Shown here: piece by piece, positions 8,537 through 16,791 of the stretch
How the letters are laid out: each line of letters opens with the position of its first letter
Position numbering within the stretch: position 1 is the stretch's first letter
Origin: Desulfomicrobium apsheronum
Lineage (GTDB): Bacteria > Desulfobacterota > Desulfovibrionia > Desulfovibrionales > Desulfomicrobiaceae
Length of the DNA: 54,128 bases
Assembly: GCF_900114115.1 (NCBI RefSeq)
Contig: NZ_FORX01000025.1
Location: forward strand, 1-54,128
Direction of reading: 5' to 3'
Translations under genes and position numbers: made by a program
Notes under the pieces: generated by a model
Told to the model about the DNA's origin: nothing
What the model saw: the letters and a program-made list of their open reading frames with translations, nothing else
The model's database searches: none

Positions 8537-9517
8537 CTAGTACTTGATGGCCGAAAAACGCATCAGCTTGTCCCATTGGTGGGTCGAGGTGATGCGGCGG
8601 ATGGTGCCGGTCTTGCCGCGCAGGACCAGTGAGTGCGTGGTGGCTCCCGTGCCGGAGTAGGAAACGCCGCCCAGGAACGTGCCGCCCGAAATGCCCGTGG
8701 CTGCGAAGAAGACGTTGTCGTCGCGGATGAGCGTGTCCGTGGTCAGTACCTGGTTCAGGTCCAGTCCGAATTCGAGCACATTCTTGCGTTCGGAATCGGA
8801 TTGGGGATCGAATTGGGCCAGGATCTCGCCACCAAGGGCTTTGATGGCGCAGGCCGCCAAAACGCCTTCGGGAGTGCCTCCGGTGCCGAACATCATGTCC
8901 ACGTTGGATGATGGATCGACGGCCATGAGCGCCCCGGCCACGTCACCGTCGGTGTGCAGCTGGATGCGCGCCCCGGCGGTGCGGATCTGGGTGATGAGGT
9001 CCTTGTGGCGGGGTTTGTCCAGGACGAAGATGACCAGATCCTCGACTTTTTTACCCAGGGCTCTGGCCGTGGCCTCAAGATTGTGGGCCACGGGCGCGTT
9101 CATGTCGACCACGCCCTTGGCCTGGGCCGGAACCACAAGCTTCTTCATGTAATAGCTGGGGCCCGGGTTGAACATGGTCCCGGCTGGAGCCAGTCCGACC
9201 ACGGCAATGGCGTTGGGCCGTCCGTAGGCCAGCAGATTGGTGCCTTCGACGGGATCGACAGCCACGTCCACGGCTGCGCCACGGCCCGTGCCGATGTGCT
9301 CGCCGTTGTAGAGCATGGGAGCTTCGTCCTTCTCTCCCTCGCCGATGACGATGCGGCCGTCGATATCCAGGGTATTGAAGGACAGCCGCATGGCGTCCAC
9401 GGCAGCACCGTCGCCTTCGTTCTTGGCGCCCTTGCCGAGCCAGCGGGCCGAGGCCAGGGCCGCGGCTTCAGTGACGCGGACCAGGTCCATGGCCAGATTT
9501 CGTTGCGGGGCTTCCAT
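8537..9517 (-). CDS. glpX: fructose-1,6-bisphosphatase class II
   Basis: The enzyme hydrolyses fructose-1,6-bisphosphate to fructose-6-phosphate in gluconeogenesis and the reductive/non-oxidative pentose pathway; some GlpX enzymes also act on sedoheptulose bisphosphate. At 326 residues it has normal family length. Metal- and substrate-binding motifs are visible: GEGEKDEAPM at 59-68 and VDPVEGTN at 87-94. Later, TDGDVAGA and GTGGTPEGVLAA follow the family pattern. The start codon lies one base beyond the tkt stop, so the two are almost certainly cotranscribed. Together with tkt and rpiB it forms a sugar-phosphate interconversion module producing pentoses and hexoses from trioses. Confidence 0.96.
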   Translation of the reverse strand: MEAPQRNLAMDLVRVTEAAALASARWLGKGAKNEGDGAAVDAMRLSFNTLDIDGRIVIGEGEKDEAPMLYNGEHIGTGRGAAVDVAVDPVEGTNLLAYGRPNAIAVVGLAPAGTMFNPGPSYYMKKLVVPAQAKGVVDMNAPVAHNLEATARALGKKVEDLVIFVLDKPRHKDLITQIRTAGARIQLHTDGDVAGALMAVDPSSNVDMMFGTGGTPEGVLAACAIKALGGEILAQFDPQSDSERKNVLEFGLDLNQVLTTDTLIRDDNVFFAATGISGGTFLGGVSYSGTGATTHSLVLRGKTGTIRRITSTHQWDKLMRFSAIKY

Positions 9518-9518
9518 G

Positions 9519-11492
9519 CTATTCCTTGATGAACTTGATCAGGTTGGCGGTGGTGAATCCGTATTTTTCCTTCAGCACGCTAGCCGGGGCCGAAGCTCCG
9601 AAGTGGTTGATGCCCCACACTTTTCCGTCCAGACCGACATATTTGTACCACAGGTCCGAACGTCCGGCCTCGATGGCCACGCGGCGGGTGATGGCGCGGG
9701 GCATGACGGATTCGCGGTACTGTGCGCTCTGTTCGTCGAAAAGTTCCATGCTCGGAACGGACACGACGCGGATTTTCAGCTCCGGGCACGCCTCGGCGGC
9801 TTCCAGGGCCAGATGCACTTCCGAGCCGGAGGCCAGAATCAGCATCTGGGGAGCGTCGCCATCAGGGTCGCGGACCACATATGCGCCCTTGCTCACGTGT
9901 TCTTCCAGCGGTTTCGGCAGGTCGAGCACGGGGAGGCCCTGGCGGGTGAAGATCAGCACGGAAGGCCGCGATTTCTGTTTCAGGGCCACCGCCATGCAGG
10001 CCGCGCTTTCGCGTGCGTCGGCGGGACGCAGGACCAGAAGGTTCGGGATGAGGCGCAGGGAACTGACATGTTCGATGGGCTGATGGGTCGGGCCGTCCTC
10101 GCCGACGAAAAAGGAATCGTGGGTGAAGACGTGCAGGACCGGCAGATGCTGCAGCGCGGACATGCGGATGGCGTTTCTTTCATAATCCGAGAAGACGAGG
10201 AAGGTTGCGCCGAAGGGAACGACGCCGCCGTGCAGGGTCATGCCGTTAAGGATCGCGCCCATGGGAAATTCGCGCACGCCGAAGCAGAGGTTGCGGCCCT
10301 TTGCGTTGCTGACGGCGTTGAAAATCCCTGCGAATTCACGGAATTTGACGGTCTGGTTGGATGGGTCAAGGTCGGCCGAACCGCCCATGAGCGTGGGCAG
10401 TTGCTCCATCATGGCCCCGAGGCAGGCGCCAAAGGCCTTGCGAGTGGCCACGCTGGCTCCGGATTCGAATTCCGGCCAGTTCAGGCTGCGCTGGCAGACC
10501 GGAGTGGTCGCGCTTTCCCATCTGGCCGCGAAGTCCGCATCCGAAAGCCTGGCGGTGATCAGCTTGTCCCATTCATTGCGGGCCGCGCCCAGGGAGGCGA
10601 AACGGGCGCGGAAGTGCGAGAGCACGTCTTCTGGGAGATAAAAATTCTCGTCGGGCAGTCCGAGCTTGGCTTTGGTGGCCGTGATTTCCGCCTCGGGCAA
10701 CGGAGAGCCGTGTGTGGATTCGCTGCCTTCCAGAGTGGCGCAGCCCTTGGCCATGGTCGTGTGACCGATGATCAGGGTCGGTTTTGTCGTTTCGGCCTGG
10801 CCTGCGAGGATGGCTTTTCGAATCTGCTCGTGGTCGTGGCCGTCGATTTCGATGACCTGCCAGTGCATGCTCTCGAAAAGAGCCTTGTGGTCGATCGTGT
10901 CCGCCCGGCAGGTCGGACCGGCCAGCTGGATCTTGTTGCTGTCATAGTAGGCGATGAGTCTTCCGAGCCCCCAATGGCCGAAGAGGGCGGCGCTACCAAG
11001 GCAAATGGGTTCCTGCACGTCACCGTCGGAGACCAGCGCGTAGGTGAAGTGCCCTGCGCTCTGTGCGTCCAGATAGTCGCGCAGGAACGCCTCGGCCACG
11101 GCCATGCCGCCAGCCATGGCGAAACCCTGGCCGAGTGGGCCGGTGGTGGCCTCGACGCCGTCGGTAATGTCGTGTTCGGGGTGCCCGGGAGTCTTGCTGC
11201 CGAACTGACGGAAGGCCTTGAGGTCATCGACGCTCAGACTGCCCTGCAAGGTCAGGATGGAGTAAAGCAAGGCGGATTCATGACCAGCGGACAGCACGAA
11301 GCGGTCGCGGTTGAACCATTTGGCGTCCTTGGGATCGAAGTTGAGGAACTCCTTGAACAGGACATAGGCAAAGTCGGCCGAGGACATGGCTCCGCCGGGA
11401 TGGCCGGAGTTGGAGGCCCGGACCGTGTCCATGATCAGGCCCTTGATGACGTTGACGGCTTTGGTATCTATTTGGGAAGCGTTGGTGGTCAT
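9519..11492 (-). CDS. tkt: transketolase
   Basis: This thiamine-diphosphate enzyme transfers two-carbon ketol units between sugar phosphates in the non-oxidative pentose phosphate pathway. The 657-residue length matches full-size bacterial transketolase. Visible features include SNSGHPGG at 28-34, SAGHESALLYS around 68-78, GPLGQG at 118-123, and the cofactor-binding stretch SDGDVQEP...DSNK at 155-187. A pyrimidine domain (FGVREFPMGAILNGM) and a C-terminal domain follow. It sits 29 bases downstream of rpiB and one base before glpX on the same strand. Confidence 0.96.
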   Translation of the reverse strand: MTTNASQIDTKAVNVIKGLIMDTVRASNSGHPGGAMSSADFAYVLFKEFLNFDPKDAKWFNRDRFVLSAGHESALLYSILTLQGSLSVDDLKAFRQFGSKTPGHPEHDITDGVEATTGPLGQGFAMAGGMAVAEAFLRDYLDAQSAGHFTYALVSDGDVQEPICLGSAALFGHWGLGRLIAYYDSNKIQLAGPTCRADTIDHKALFESMHWQVIEIDGHDHEQIRKAILAGQAETTKPTLIIGHTTMAKGCATLEGSESTHGSPLPEAEITATKAKLGLPDENFYLPEDVLSHFRARFASLGAARNEWDKLITARLSDADFAARWESATTPVCQRSLNWPEFESGASVATRKAFGACLGAMMEQLPTLMGGSADLDPSNQTVKFREFAGIFNAVSNAKGRNLCFGVREFPMGAILNGMTLHGGVVPFGATFLVFSDYERNAIRMSALQHLPVLHVFTHDSFFVGEDGPTHQPIEHVSSLRLIPNLLVLRPADARESAACMAVALKQKSRPSVLIFTRQGLPVLDLPKPLEEHVSKGAYVVRDPDGDAPQMLILASGSEVHLALEAAEACPELKIRVVSVPSMELFDEQSAQYRESVMPRAITRRVAIEAGRSDLWYKYVGLDGKVWGINHFGASAPASVLKEKYGFTTANLIKFIKE

Positions 11493-11521
11493 GATGATTC
11501 TCGTGATGTGCGGAAAAGGCG

Positions 11522-11971
11522 TTATGATTGTTTATGTGCAGGAGTCTGCCGGTCGATCAGGTCCACGCGGCGCTGATGGCGTCCGCCCTCGAATTCGGTG
11601 CCCAGGAATGCGTCGGCGATGGCCTTGGCCAGATCGACTCCGATGATGCGTTCGCCCATGCACAGCACATTGGCGTCGTTGTGCATGCGGCTCATGCGGG
11701 CCATGTATTCATTGGCGCACAGGGCAGCGCGGATGCCCTCGAAGCGGTTGGCTGTGATGGACACGCCGATCCCGGAGCCGCAGATGAGGATGCCCGTGGC
11801 TTCAAGATTCAGCACCTCCTCAGCCAATTTGCCCGCGATATTCGGGTAGTCGCAACTCTCCAGGGAGTGGGTGCCGACATCGATGGTCTTGAAGCGCCCC
11901 GCGAGGTGCTCCATGAGAATGTTCTTGAGGCCCAAACCCGCGTGGTCGGAGCCGAAGACGATGGTGCGCAT
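11522..11971 (-). CDS. rpiB: ribose-5-phosphate isomerase B
   Basis: It interconverts ribose-5-phosphate and ribulose-5-phosphate. The 149-residue protein carries the RpiB phosphate-binding start GSDHAG (7-12), the active-site Cys in ILICGSGIGVS (C64), and ANRFEGIRAA; all are standard for the LacAB/RpiB family. Its stop is 29 bases from tkt, and its start directly adjoins the stop of the upstream coiled-coil gene, so it belongs to the rpoH-glpX unit. An allose-6-phosphate isomerase role is less likely given the pentose-phosphate neighbours. Confidence 0.95.
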   Translation of the reverse strand: MRTIVFGSDHAGLGLKNILMEHLAGRFKTIDVGTHSLESCDYPNIAGKLAEEVLNLEATGILICGSGIGVSITANRFEGIRAALCANEYMARMSRMHNDANVLCMGERIIGVDLAKAIADAFLGTEFEGGRHQRRVDLIDRQTPAHKQS

Positions 11972-12298
11972 CTAGACCTCGGTGTCGCGTTTATCCGCGC
12001 GATTTTTGACATATTCGGCCCGGGTGGAGGCCAGTTCCTGTTCCAGATGGGCGATCTCTTCCTGCAGGAAGCTGATCTGTTTCAAGGTCAGGTCATTGTC
12101 GCTAGCCTTGGGGTCAAAGTTTTCGCCCTTGGTCCGGCTTGCGGCATAGCTGCGGCCCAGGTTCTGGAATTCCTCGGCCAGACGTTTTTCCATCTGCCGG
12201 ATTTCCCAGCGCCGAAAACCCTTGATGAATACCCACTTGCCCTCGCTGGCAAGGAGCTTGAATCCGTTGGTGACGGGTTTTAACGTGTTCTTGAGCAT
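11972..12298 (-). CDS. small coiled-coil protein of unknown function
   Basis: The 108-residue product starts with a short amphipathic region (NGFKLLASEGKWVFIKGFRRWEIRQMEKRL) rich in basic and aromatic residues. It ends in a predicted coiled coil (LKQISFLQEEIAHLEQELASTRAEYVKN). There is no signal peptide or transmembrane helix. I recognise no named family. It is tightly packed between the LolB-like lipoprotein gene and rpiB (no gap on the rpiB side), which supports real expression. A scaffold or adaptor role is only a guess. Confidence 0.75.
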   Translation of the reverse strand: MLKNTLKPVTNGFKLLASEGKWVFIKGFRRWEIRQMEKRLAEEFQNLGRSYAASRTKGENFDPKASDNDLTLKQISFLQEEIAHLEQELASTRAEYVKNRADKRDTEV

Positions 12299-12318
12299 TC
12301 ACTCCCTCCAATGAAGTT

Positions 12319-13089
12319 TTAGTTGTGTCGAGGCGTGGATGTGATGCGCATCCATTGCACGTCCTGGGGTAGACTCAGGTCCAGGTCGCGGTTTTGCCAT
12401 TCTCCGCCGGCGTCAAGGGATTTGACCCTGAGCACGGCCTTGCCATCCCTGGGGGATGAAAAAGTGTGTTTGTCATAGAGGACATGGTCGGGAAATGCCG
12501 GTGCCGCGTAGGCCCCTTCGCAGGTCAGCGTCCAGCCCTTCCTGCCGCCAAGGATCAGCATTTCCATGTTTTCCGGGGTTTCCATATAGGCTACGTCGCC
12601 CGAGGAAAAATTGAAACGGATGCGCCCTTCCCGGGTACCCTCCACAGATGTGTATTCCGGCGGCAGGACCGGTCCGAGATCTCCGCCGAGCAGGCTGCCG
12701 ATCTGTCTGGCGTCGAACGGCACGGGGATCTGGAAAAGGGCCAGCCCGGCCCGGGCCTCGGCATGGTGGTAGGCCTTGTTCTCCGACGGGATGAAGGCGG
12801 TCCAGAGTTCCGGGGTTTCACGGATCATGGCCACCGATGCACCGGTGCCCGAGGACAGGTCCATGCGGATGACGGAAGCAGGATAGCCCCAAAGCTGGCC
12901 CACCAAGCGTCCCGTGCGCTCGCTGGTTGCCACGTGCATGGAAAAGCGGGCCGTTATGCGGTCTGCGGCAGAGGACCTGGGATGCAGGGTGGACCAGATG
13001 CGCGAAACCGCGTCCGGGTCCTGGATCGGTATTTGCGGGGCGCATCCCCCAAGGACGGCAAGCAGGATGAACAGAGCAAAAGCCCTCAT
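12319..13089 (-). CDS. LolB-like outer-membrane lipoprotein
   Basis: The 256-residue product begins with a lipoprotein signal peptide and lipobox (LAVLGGC, Cys16), so it is probably lipid-anchored. The rest has the beta-rich character of the LolB/DUF4292 fold: RITARFSMHV, RTGRLVGQLWGYPASVIRMDLSS, then alternating strands. LolB inserts lipoproteins into the inner leaflet of the outer membrane; whether this protein does so cannot be told from sequence, and LolA is not nearby. Its first bases overlap the end of the TPR gene, indicating coupled translation. Confidence 0.75.
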   Translation of the reverse strand: MRAFALFILLAVLGGCAPQIPIQDPDAVSRIWSTLHPRSSAADRITARFSMHVATSERTGRLVGQLWGYPASVIRMDLSSGTGASVAMIRETPELWTAFIPSENKAYHHAEARAGLALFQIPVPFDARQIGSLLGGDLGPVLPPEYTSVEGTREGRIRFNFSSGDVAYMETPENMEMLILGGRKGWTLTCEGAYAAPAFPDHVLYDKHTFSSPRDGKAVLRVKSLDAGGEWQNRDLDLSLPQDVQWMRITSTPRHN

Positions 13090-14783
13090 CGCGTCCGGCC
13101 CAGGGAATTGAGTTTGGCCCGCACTTTCTCGGCATTTTCGCCTTCAAGATCCAGCGAGTTGGAATAGCCTTCGCGGGCCTGGGAGATGAGGCCCATGGCA
13201 CGGGCGATGTCCCCGTAGTGTTCCCAGATGACCGGATCCGAATCCACAAGCTGAACGGCACGCTTTATTTCCTGCCAGGCGAGCGTGTTCTTGCCCTGCT
13301 TGAAGTAGACCCAGGCCAGGGAGTCGACAAAGTAGCCGTTGTCCGGTTTGACCTTGAGGGCGCTTTCGATCAGCAGTTGCGCCCGTTCCAGATCGCGTCC
13401 TTGCTCCGCCAGGGTGTACCCGAGGAAGTTGAGCGCGTCCGCGTGCTCGGGATCCTTGGAGATGACCTGCTCCATCATGATCATGGCCTGGTCCCGGTGT
13501 TCCATACGATCGTAGATCAGGCCCAGGCGGTAGAGGATGGTCGTGTTCTCCGGCCAGAGGGTCGTGGCCTGAAGCAGCACGTCCAGCGCCTGCTGATATT
13601 CTTTTTCGAATTCGTGCATTTCCGCCATGATGATGCGAAATTCCGGCTGTCTGGGAAAAAGCGTCACGGCCGATAGACACAGCTCCTTCGCCGTGTCCCT
13701 GTCGTTTTTCTGATAGAGAAGATGGATGCGGAATATCAGGCTGCGCTCATAGTGCCGATGGCTCGTGGGTATGGCTTCCAGATAGGCCATGGCCTTGTCC
13801 GCATTGTCGCGGCCTTCGTATTCGAGCACGGCCAGGAAAAAAAGCGCGTCGCTGGGAATCGGATTTTCCTGGGCCATGGGGTCCAGAAGCTCCGCCGCGT
13901 GGTCGAAAAAATCCTGGTTGAGCAGCAGATTGGCCGCTTCCAGGACCAGCGACTGGTCATCAGCGCCCTGCTGCACATAGACGAGAGCCTGATCGGGATT
14001 GTTGAGCTTCAGGTTGAGCTCGATCAGGCGAAAGAGAATCTGCTGGTTCCCGATTCCCAAATCCACGAGTTTGGCGAAAACGCGTTCCGCGTCGATATAG
14101 TTTTTCTGGACCTCGTAGGTCAGGCCGAGCTCTATCCACGCATTGTAATACTCGGGATCCGCGGCTACGGCCTGCTGGTAGGCGGTGATGGCCTTGTCAT
14201 AGAGTTCGAGGCCGAAAAAGCCCTTGCCGAGGAGAAATTTGGTTGTCGCGGTGGTGTCTTTTTTGGCAATGGCGTTCAGCCTGTCCACGGCTTCGCCGAA
14301 CTCTCCTTGCTCAAGACGATAAAGCGCGGCTTCATGGGTCAGATCGATTTGCTCGGGGTGTTTCTCGCGGTAGTCGTCCAGGACGAGCACTGCGTCGTCA
14401 AAACGCCCCTGGGCCGCATAGGTCTTGGCCAGGGTGCTGACCAACGCTTCGGAATCAGGGTATCGGGCCAGCCCCTGATTGAGGATAACCAAGGCATCGG
14501 CAAACTTGGAGGCCCGCCAGTGCAGGTTACCCAGTTCAAGGTAGAGCTCCGGCGTGGGGGCGAGCGCGATGGCCTGCTCAAGCGCCTGGGCTGCCTGGTC
14601 TTTCTTGTCTTCCTGGAGCAGTTCTCGGTAGGCCAGATAGGAATAGATGGCCTCGGCTTCGGCAGAGGCCGGCACCGGCGTGGGCGGCACGGGCAAAGGC
14701 GTTGGTGCGACCTGATGGGCGCACCCCAGGGAAGCCGCTAAGGCGGCGGGGAGAAGGAGCCGGTGGACAAGCGTTCTGATCAT
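13086..14783 (-). CDS. tetratricopeptide-repeat lipoprotein
   Basis: The 565-residue protein has a lipobox near residue 21 (LAASLGC), then a proline-rich linker (PTPLPVPPTPVPAS), then about 13-14 TPR-like helical pairs covering nearly the whole chain. Examples are YYNAWIELGLTYEVQKNYIDAERVF and the C-terminal DSLAWVYFKQGKNTLAWQEIKRA. TPR proteins are scaffolds for protein assembly; here the location is the periplasmic face of a membrane. It overlaps both neighbouring genes by a few bases. Together with the LolB-like protein it suggests an envelope-assembly function in the operon, but partners are unknown. Confidence 0.85.
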   Translation of the reverse strand: MIRTLVHRLLLPAALAASLGCAHQVAPTPLPVPPTPVPASAEAEAIYSYLAYRELLQEDKKDQAAQALEQAIALAPTPELYLELGNLHWRASKFADALVILNQGLARYPDSEALVSTLAKTYAAQGRFDDAVLVLDDYREKHPEQIDLTHEAALYRLEQGEFGEAVDRLNAIAKKDTTATTKFLLGKGFFGLELYDKAITAYQQAVAADPEYYNAWIELGLTYEVQKNYIDAERVFAKLVDLGIGNQQILFRLIELNLKLNNPDQALVYVQQGADDQSLVLEAANLLLNQDFFDHAAELLDPMAQENPIPSDALFFLAVLEYEGRDNADKAMAYLEAIPTSHRHYERSLIFRIHLLYQKNDRDTAKELCLSAVTLFPRQPEFRIIMAEMHEFEKEYQQALDVLLQATTLWPENTTILYRLGLIYDRMEHRDQAMIMMEQVISKDPEHADALNFLGYTLAEQGRDLERAQLLIESALKVKPDNGYFVDSLAWVYFKQGKNTLAWQEIKRAVQLVDSDPVIWEHYGDIARAMGLISQAREGYSNSLDLEGENAEKVRAKLNSLGRTR

Positions 14784-15559
14784 GCAGTGATGTGTCCGGA
14801 GCAGTCATTTTTTCTACAAAATGCCTGGATTATTTGATAAATTTTCTTTCCCATGTCGAGGCCCAACTCTATGAATTCCGGCCCGTAAATTTTCCCGGCG
14901 GAAGTGCGGAACGTGTTCTGGATGGACGCCACGACCTCAAGCCCGGCGGGAAATTTATCCAGAATCTGCTCAAGGGTCCACTCCTGATAATTGCATATTT
15001 CCCACAGGGTGGTGATGAAATTGTCGGGCCCCCAGCGAAATTTGTCCGCGTCGTAGAGTGCGTCGGCCAGGATCTGCGTCCCGTGGTGGGCAAACTCGGC
15101 TGGCGGTGAGAAGGCTTCGTGGCAGCGCACCGCGTCGGCGATCATCTGTTTTTCCTCGTCCGTGAGGGGATAGTCCCGGAGAATCAGCAGCGCAAGGTCT
15201 GCGCCGCGCGTGGCGTGATCGCCTTCGAGGCGGCAGGTGTCATGCAACAGGCCCGCGAGCATGGCCAGGAGACTCAGTCGCCGCGCCTGCTCCAGCCCCA
15301 GCGCCTCTGCCTCGCCAAGGATCAGCGCGCTGCATTCGATGGCGACTTTTTTGGAGTGGTGGATGCCGTGTCCGAATTCGTCGTTAAGAAAGGGCAGTAC
15401 ATCCTCGCGGCACCGCAGGACCATGGGGTGCGAAAAGAAGGTGTCCCGGGCGGAGGCAAGCTCCGCGCTCATGGCCGTATAAAAGCTGGGCAGGGCGTCA
15501 GGGGTGACGGCTGCACTTTCCTGTTTGATGCGAAGGAGAATTTCATTCTTCATGTTCAA
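14780..15559 (-). CDS. HD-domain protein (putative phosphohydrolase)
   Basis: This 259-residue soluble protein carries a metal-binding HD domain: GHGIHHSKKVAIEC near 63-76, then LLHDTCRLEGDHATRGADLA near 108-127, then further His and Asp residues (RCHEAF, ALYDADKFRWG). These are the H...HD...D ligands of the superfamily, whose members hydrolyse phosphate esters such as nucleotides. Substrate is unknown. The start lies inside the 3' end of rpoH (about 17 bases overlap), so it is translated from the same message. Confidence 0.8.
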   Translation of the reverse strand: MNMKNEILLRIKQESAAVTPDALPSFYTAMSAELASARDTFFSHPMVLRCREDVLPFLNDEFGHGIHHSKKVAIECSALILGEAEALGLEQARRLSLLAMLAGLLHDTCRLEGDHATRGADLALLILRDYPLTDEEKQMIADAVRCHEAFSPPAEFAHHGTQILADALYDADKFRWGPDNFITTLWEICNYQEWTLEQILDKFPAGLEVVASIQNTFRTSAGKIYGPEFIELGLDMGKKIYQIIQAFCRKNDCSGHITA

Positions 15560-16580
15560 TCCATTCTGCGGAGAAATCTTGGATGGTGCTCGACATCTGG
15601 GCCTTTATCTTTTGCAGCAGGCGGGCTTCGATCTGACGTACCCGCTCGCGGGTGATCCCGTACTTGTCGCCGATTTCACGCAGGGTGATGGGTGAATCGG
15701 CCAGAAGACGCTGCTCAAGGATGTCGAGTTCCTTTTCGTTCAGGCCGTCTCGTATGGCATCAATATTGTCATGGATGAGCACGCTGATCTCGTCGGCGGC
15801 CATCTGTTCTTCGATTCCGGCTTCAAGAGCCGGTATGAAGTCCATGGGTGTGAAGCTCGAATCGTCTCCGATCTTCATGTCCAGGGACACGTCGTGCTGA
15901 CCCAGACGCTGACCCATCTCCACGATGTCGGCTTCGGAGACCTGCAGATTCTTGGAGAGGGTCGATGTGGTCGGGTCAAACCCCTGGGCTTGCAGGCGCT
16001 GGCGCTCCTTGCCCAGGTTGTAGAAAAGTTTGCGCTGGGCCTGGGTGGTCCCGATCTTGACCATGCGCCAGTTGTCCATGATGAATTTCAGGATGTAGGC
16101 CTTGATCCAGAACGAGGCATAATAGGAAAACTTGATGCCCTTGTCCGGGTCGAATTTCTGGACCGCCTTCATGAGGCCCACGTTGCCTTCCTGGATCAGG
16201 TCGAGCACATTCTTCATCCATCGCCGCTGGAAGTCCATGGCGATTTTGACCACCAACCGCAGATTGGAGGTGATGAGGATAAAAGCCGCCTGCTCTTCCT
16301 GTTCATCCCGGTAGCGCCGTGCCAGGTCGAATTCCTCATCCTGTTCCAGCGGTTTGAATTTCTTTATTTCCTGAAGGTAGATGTGCAGCGGGTCCAGGGT
16401 CGCGACTTCCCGTTTGGGTACGGTGGCCAGGACCAGCGGGGCGATTTCATCGATATCGACAGTGTCGACCTTGTCGGAATCGTCGATATCGTCGGCATCG
16501 AATTCTTCGGTGTCTTCTGACAAGGGTGTTTCGAGCTCTTCATCCGGAGCATTGTCTTCGAGTCGTTTATTGGGATTCAT
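15543..16580 (-). CDS. rpoH: RpoH-type alternative sigma factor (heat shock)
   Basis: The product has sigma70 regions 2 (QDEEFDLARRY through FSYYASFWIKAYIL), 3 and 4 (ITLREIGDKYGITRERVRQIE). The segment NWRMVKIGTTQAQRKLFYNLG closely matches the RpoH box of E. coli sigma32 (QRKLFFNLR), which separates it from the housekeeping sigma. It would direct RNA polymerase to heat-shock or general stress promoters. An acidic, low-complexity N-terminus of ~60 residues is extra compared with E. coli. The start is uncertain: 16580 gives 345 residues, with alternatives at 16613 and a TTG at 16625; none has a clear ribosome-binding site. It leads an eight-gene minus-strand unit. Confidence 0.85.
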   Translation of the reverse strand: MNPNKRLEDNAPDEELETPLSEDTEEFDADDIDDSDKVDTVDIDEIAPLVLATVPKREVATLDPLHIYLQEIKKFKPLEQDEEFDLARRYRDEQEEQAAFILITSNLRLVVKIAMDFQRRWMKNVLDLIQEGNVGLMKAVQKFDPDKGIKFSYYASFWIKAYILKFIMDNWRMVKIGTTQAQRKLFYNLGKERQRLQAQGFDPTTSTLSKNLQVSEADIVEMGQRLGQHDVSLDMKIGDDSSFTPMDFIPALEAGIEEQMAADEISVLIHDNIDAIRDGLNEKELDILEQRLLADSPITLREIGDKYGITRERVRQIEARLLQKIKAQMSSTIQDFSAEWIEHEE

Positions 16581-16699
16581 GATGGTGCGTGACTGGAGGT
16601 GGTTCTTGGGCATCACGTGCTGCAATGGTGAAAAAATGTGCCCGGGGCTGTTCCGCGAGAAGCTCTCTGGAGAAGCGATCCGTTATTTCGGAGTTTTCC

Positions 16700-16728
16700 A
16701 TCATAGAGTTTTTGTTTGTCCTTTTCAA
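16700..16728 (-). promoter_or_regulatory. sigma70-like promoter for rpoH operon
   Basis: On the minus strand TTGAAA (16723-16728) is separated by exactly 17 bases from TATGAT (16700-16705). Both boxes match five of six consensus positions. Transcription would start near 16693, giving a leader of ~110 bases if translation starts at 16580. Confidence 0.65.
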
Positions 16729-16791
16729 TGATTTTCAGTAGGGCCCTTCGTTCACCGGAGTGTGAATTTTTGAACTATGTGAGGTGTTGAA

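Noticed and set aside
9315-11576. A 753-codon open frame antisense to tkt and glpX
   Set aside because: It is a mirror frame of high-GC coding DNA; transketolase on the other strand has full motif support, and this frame has no recognisable domain or ribosome-binding site.
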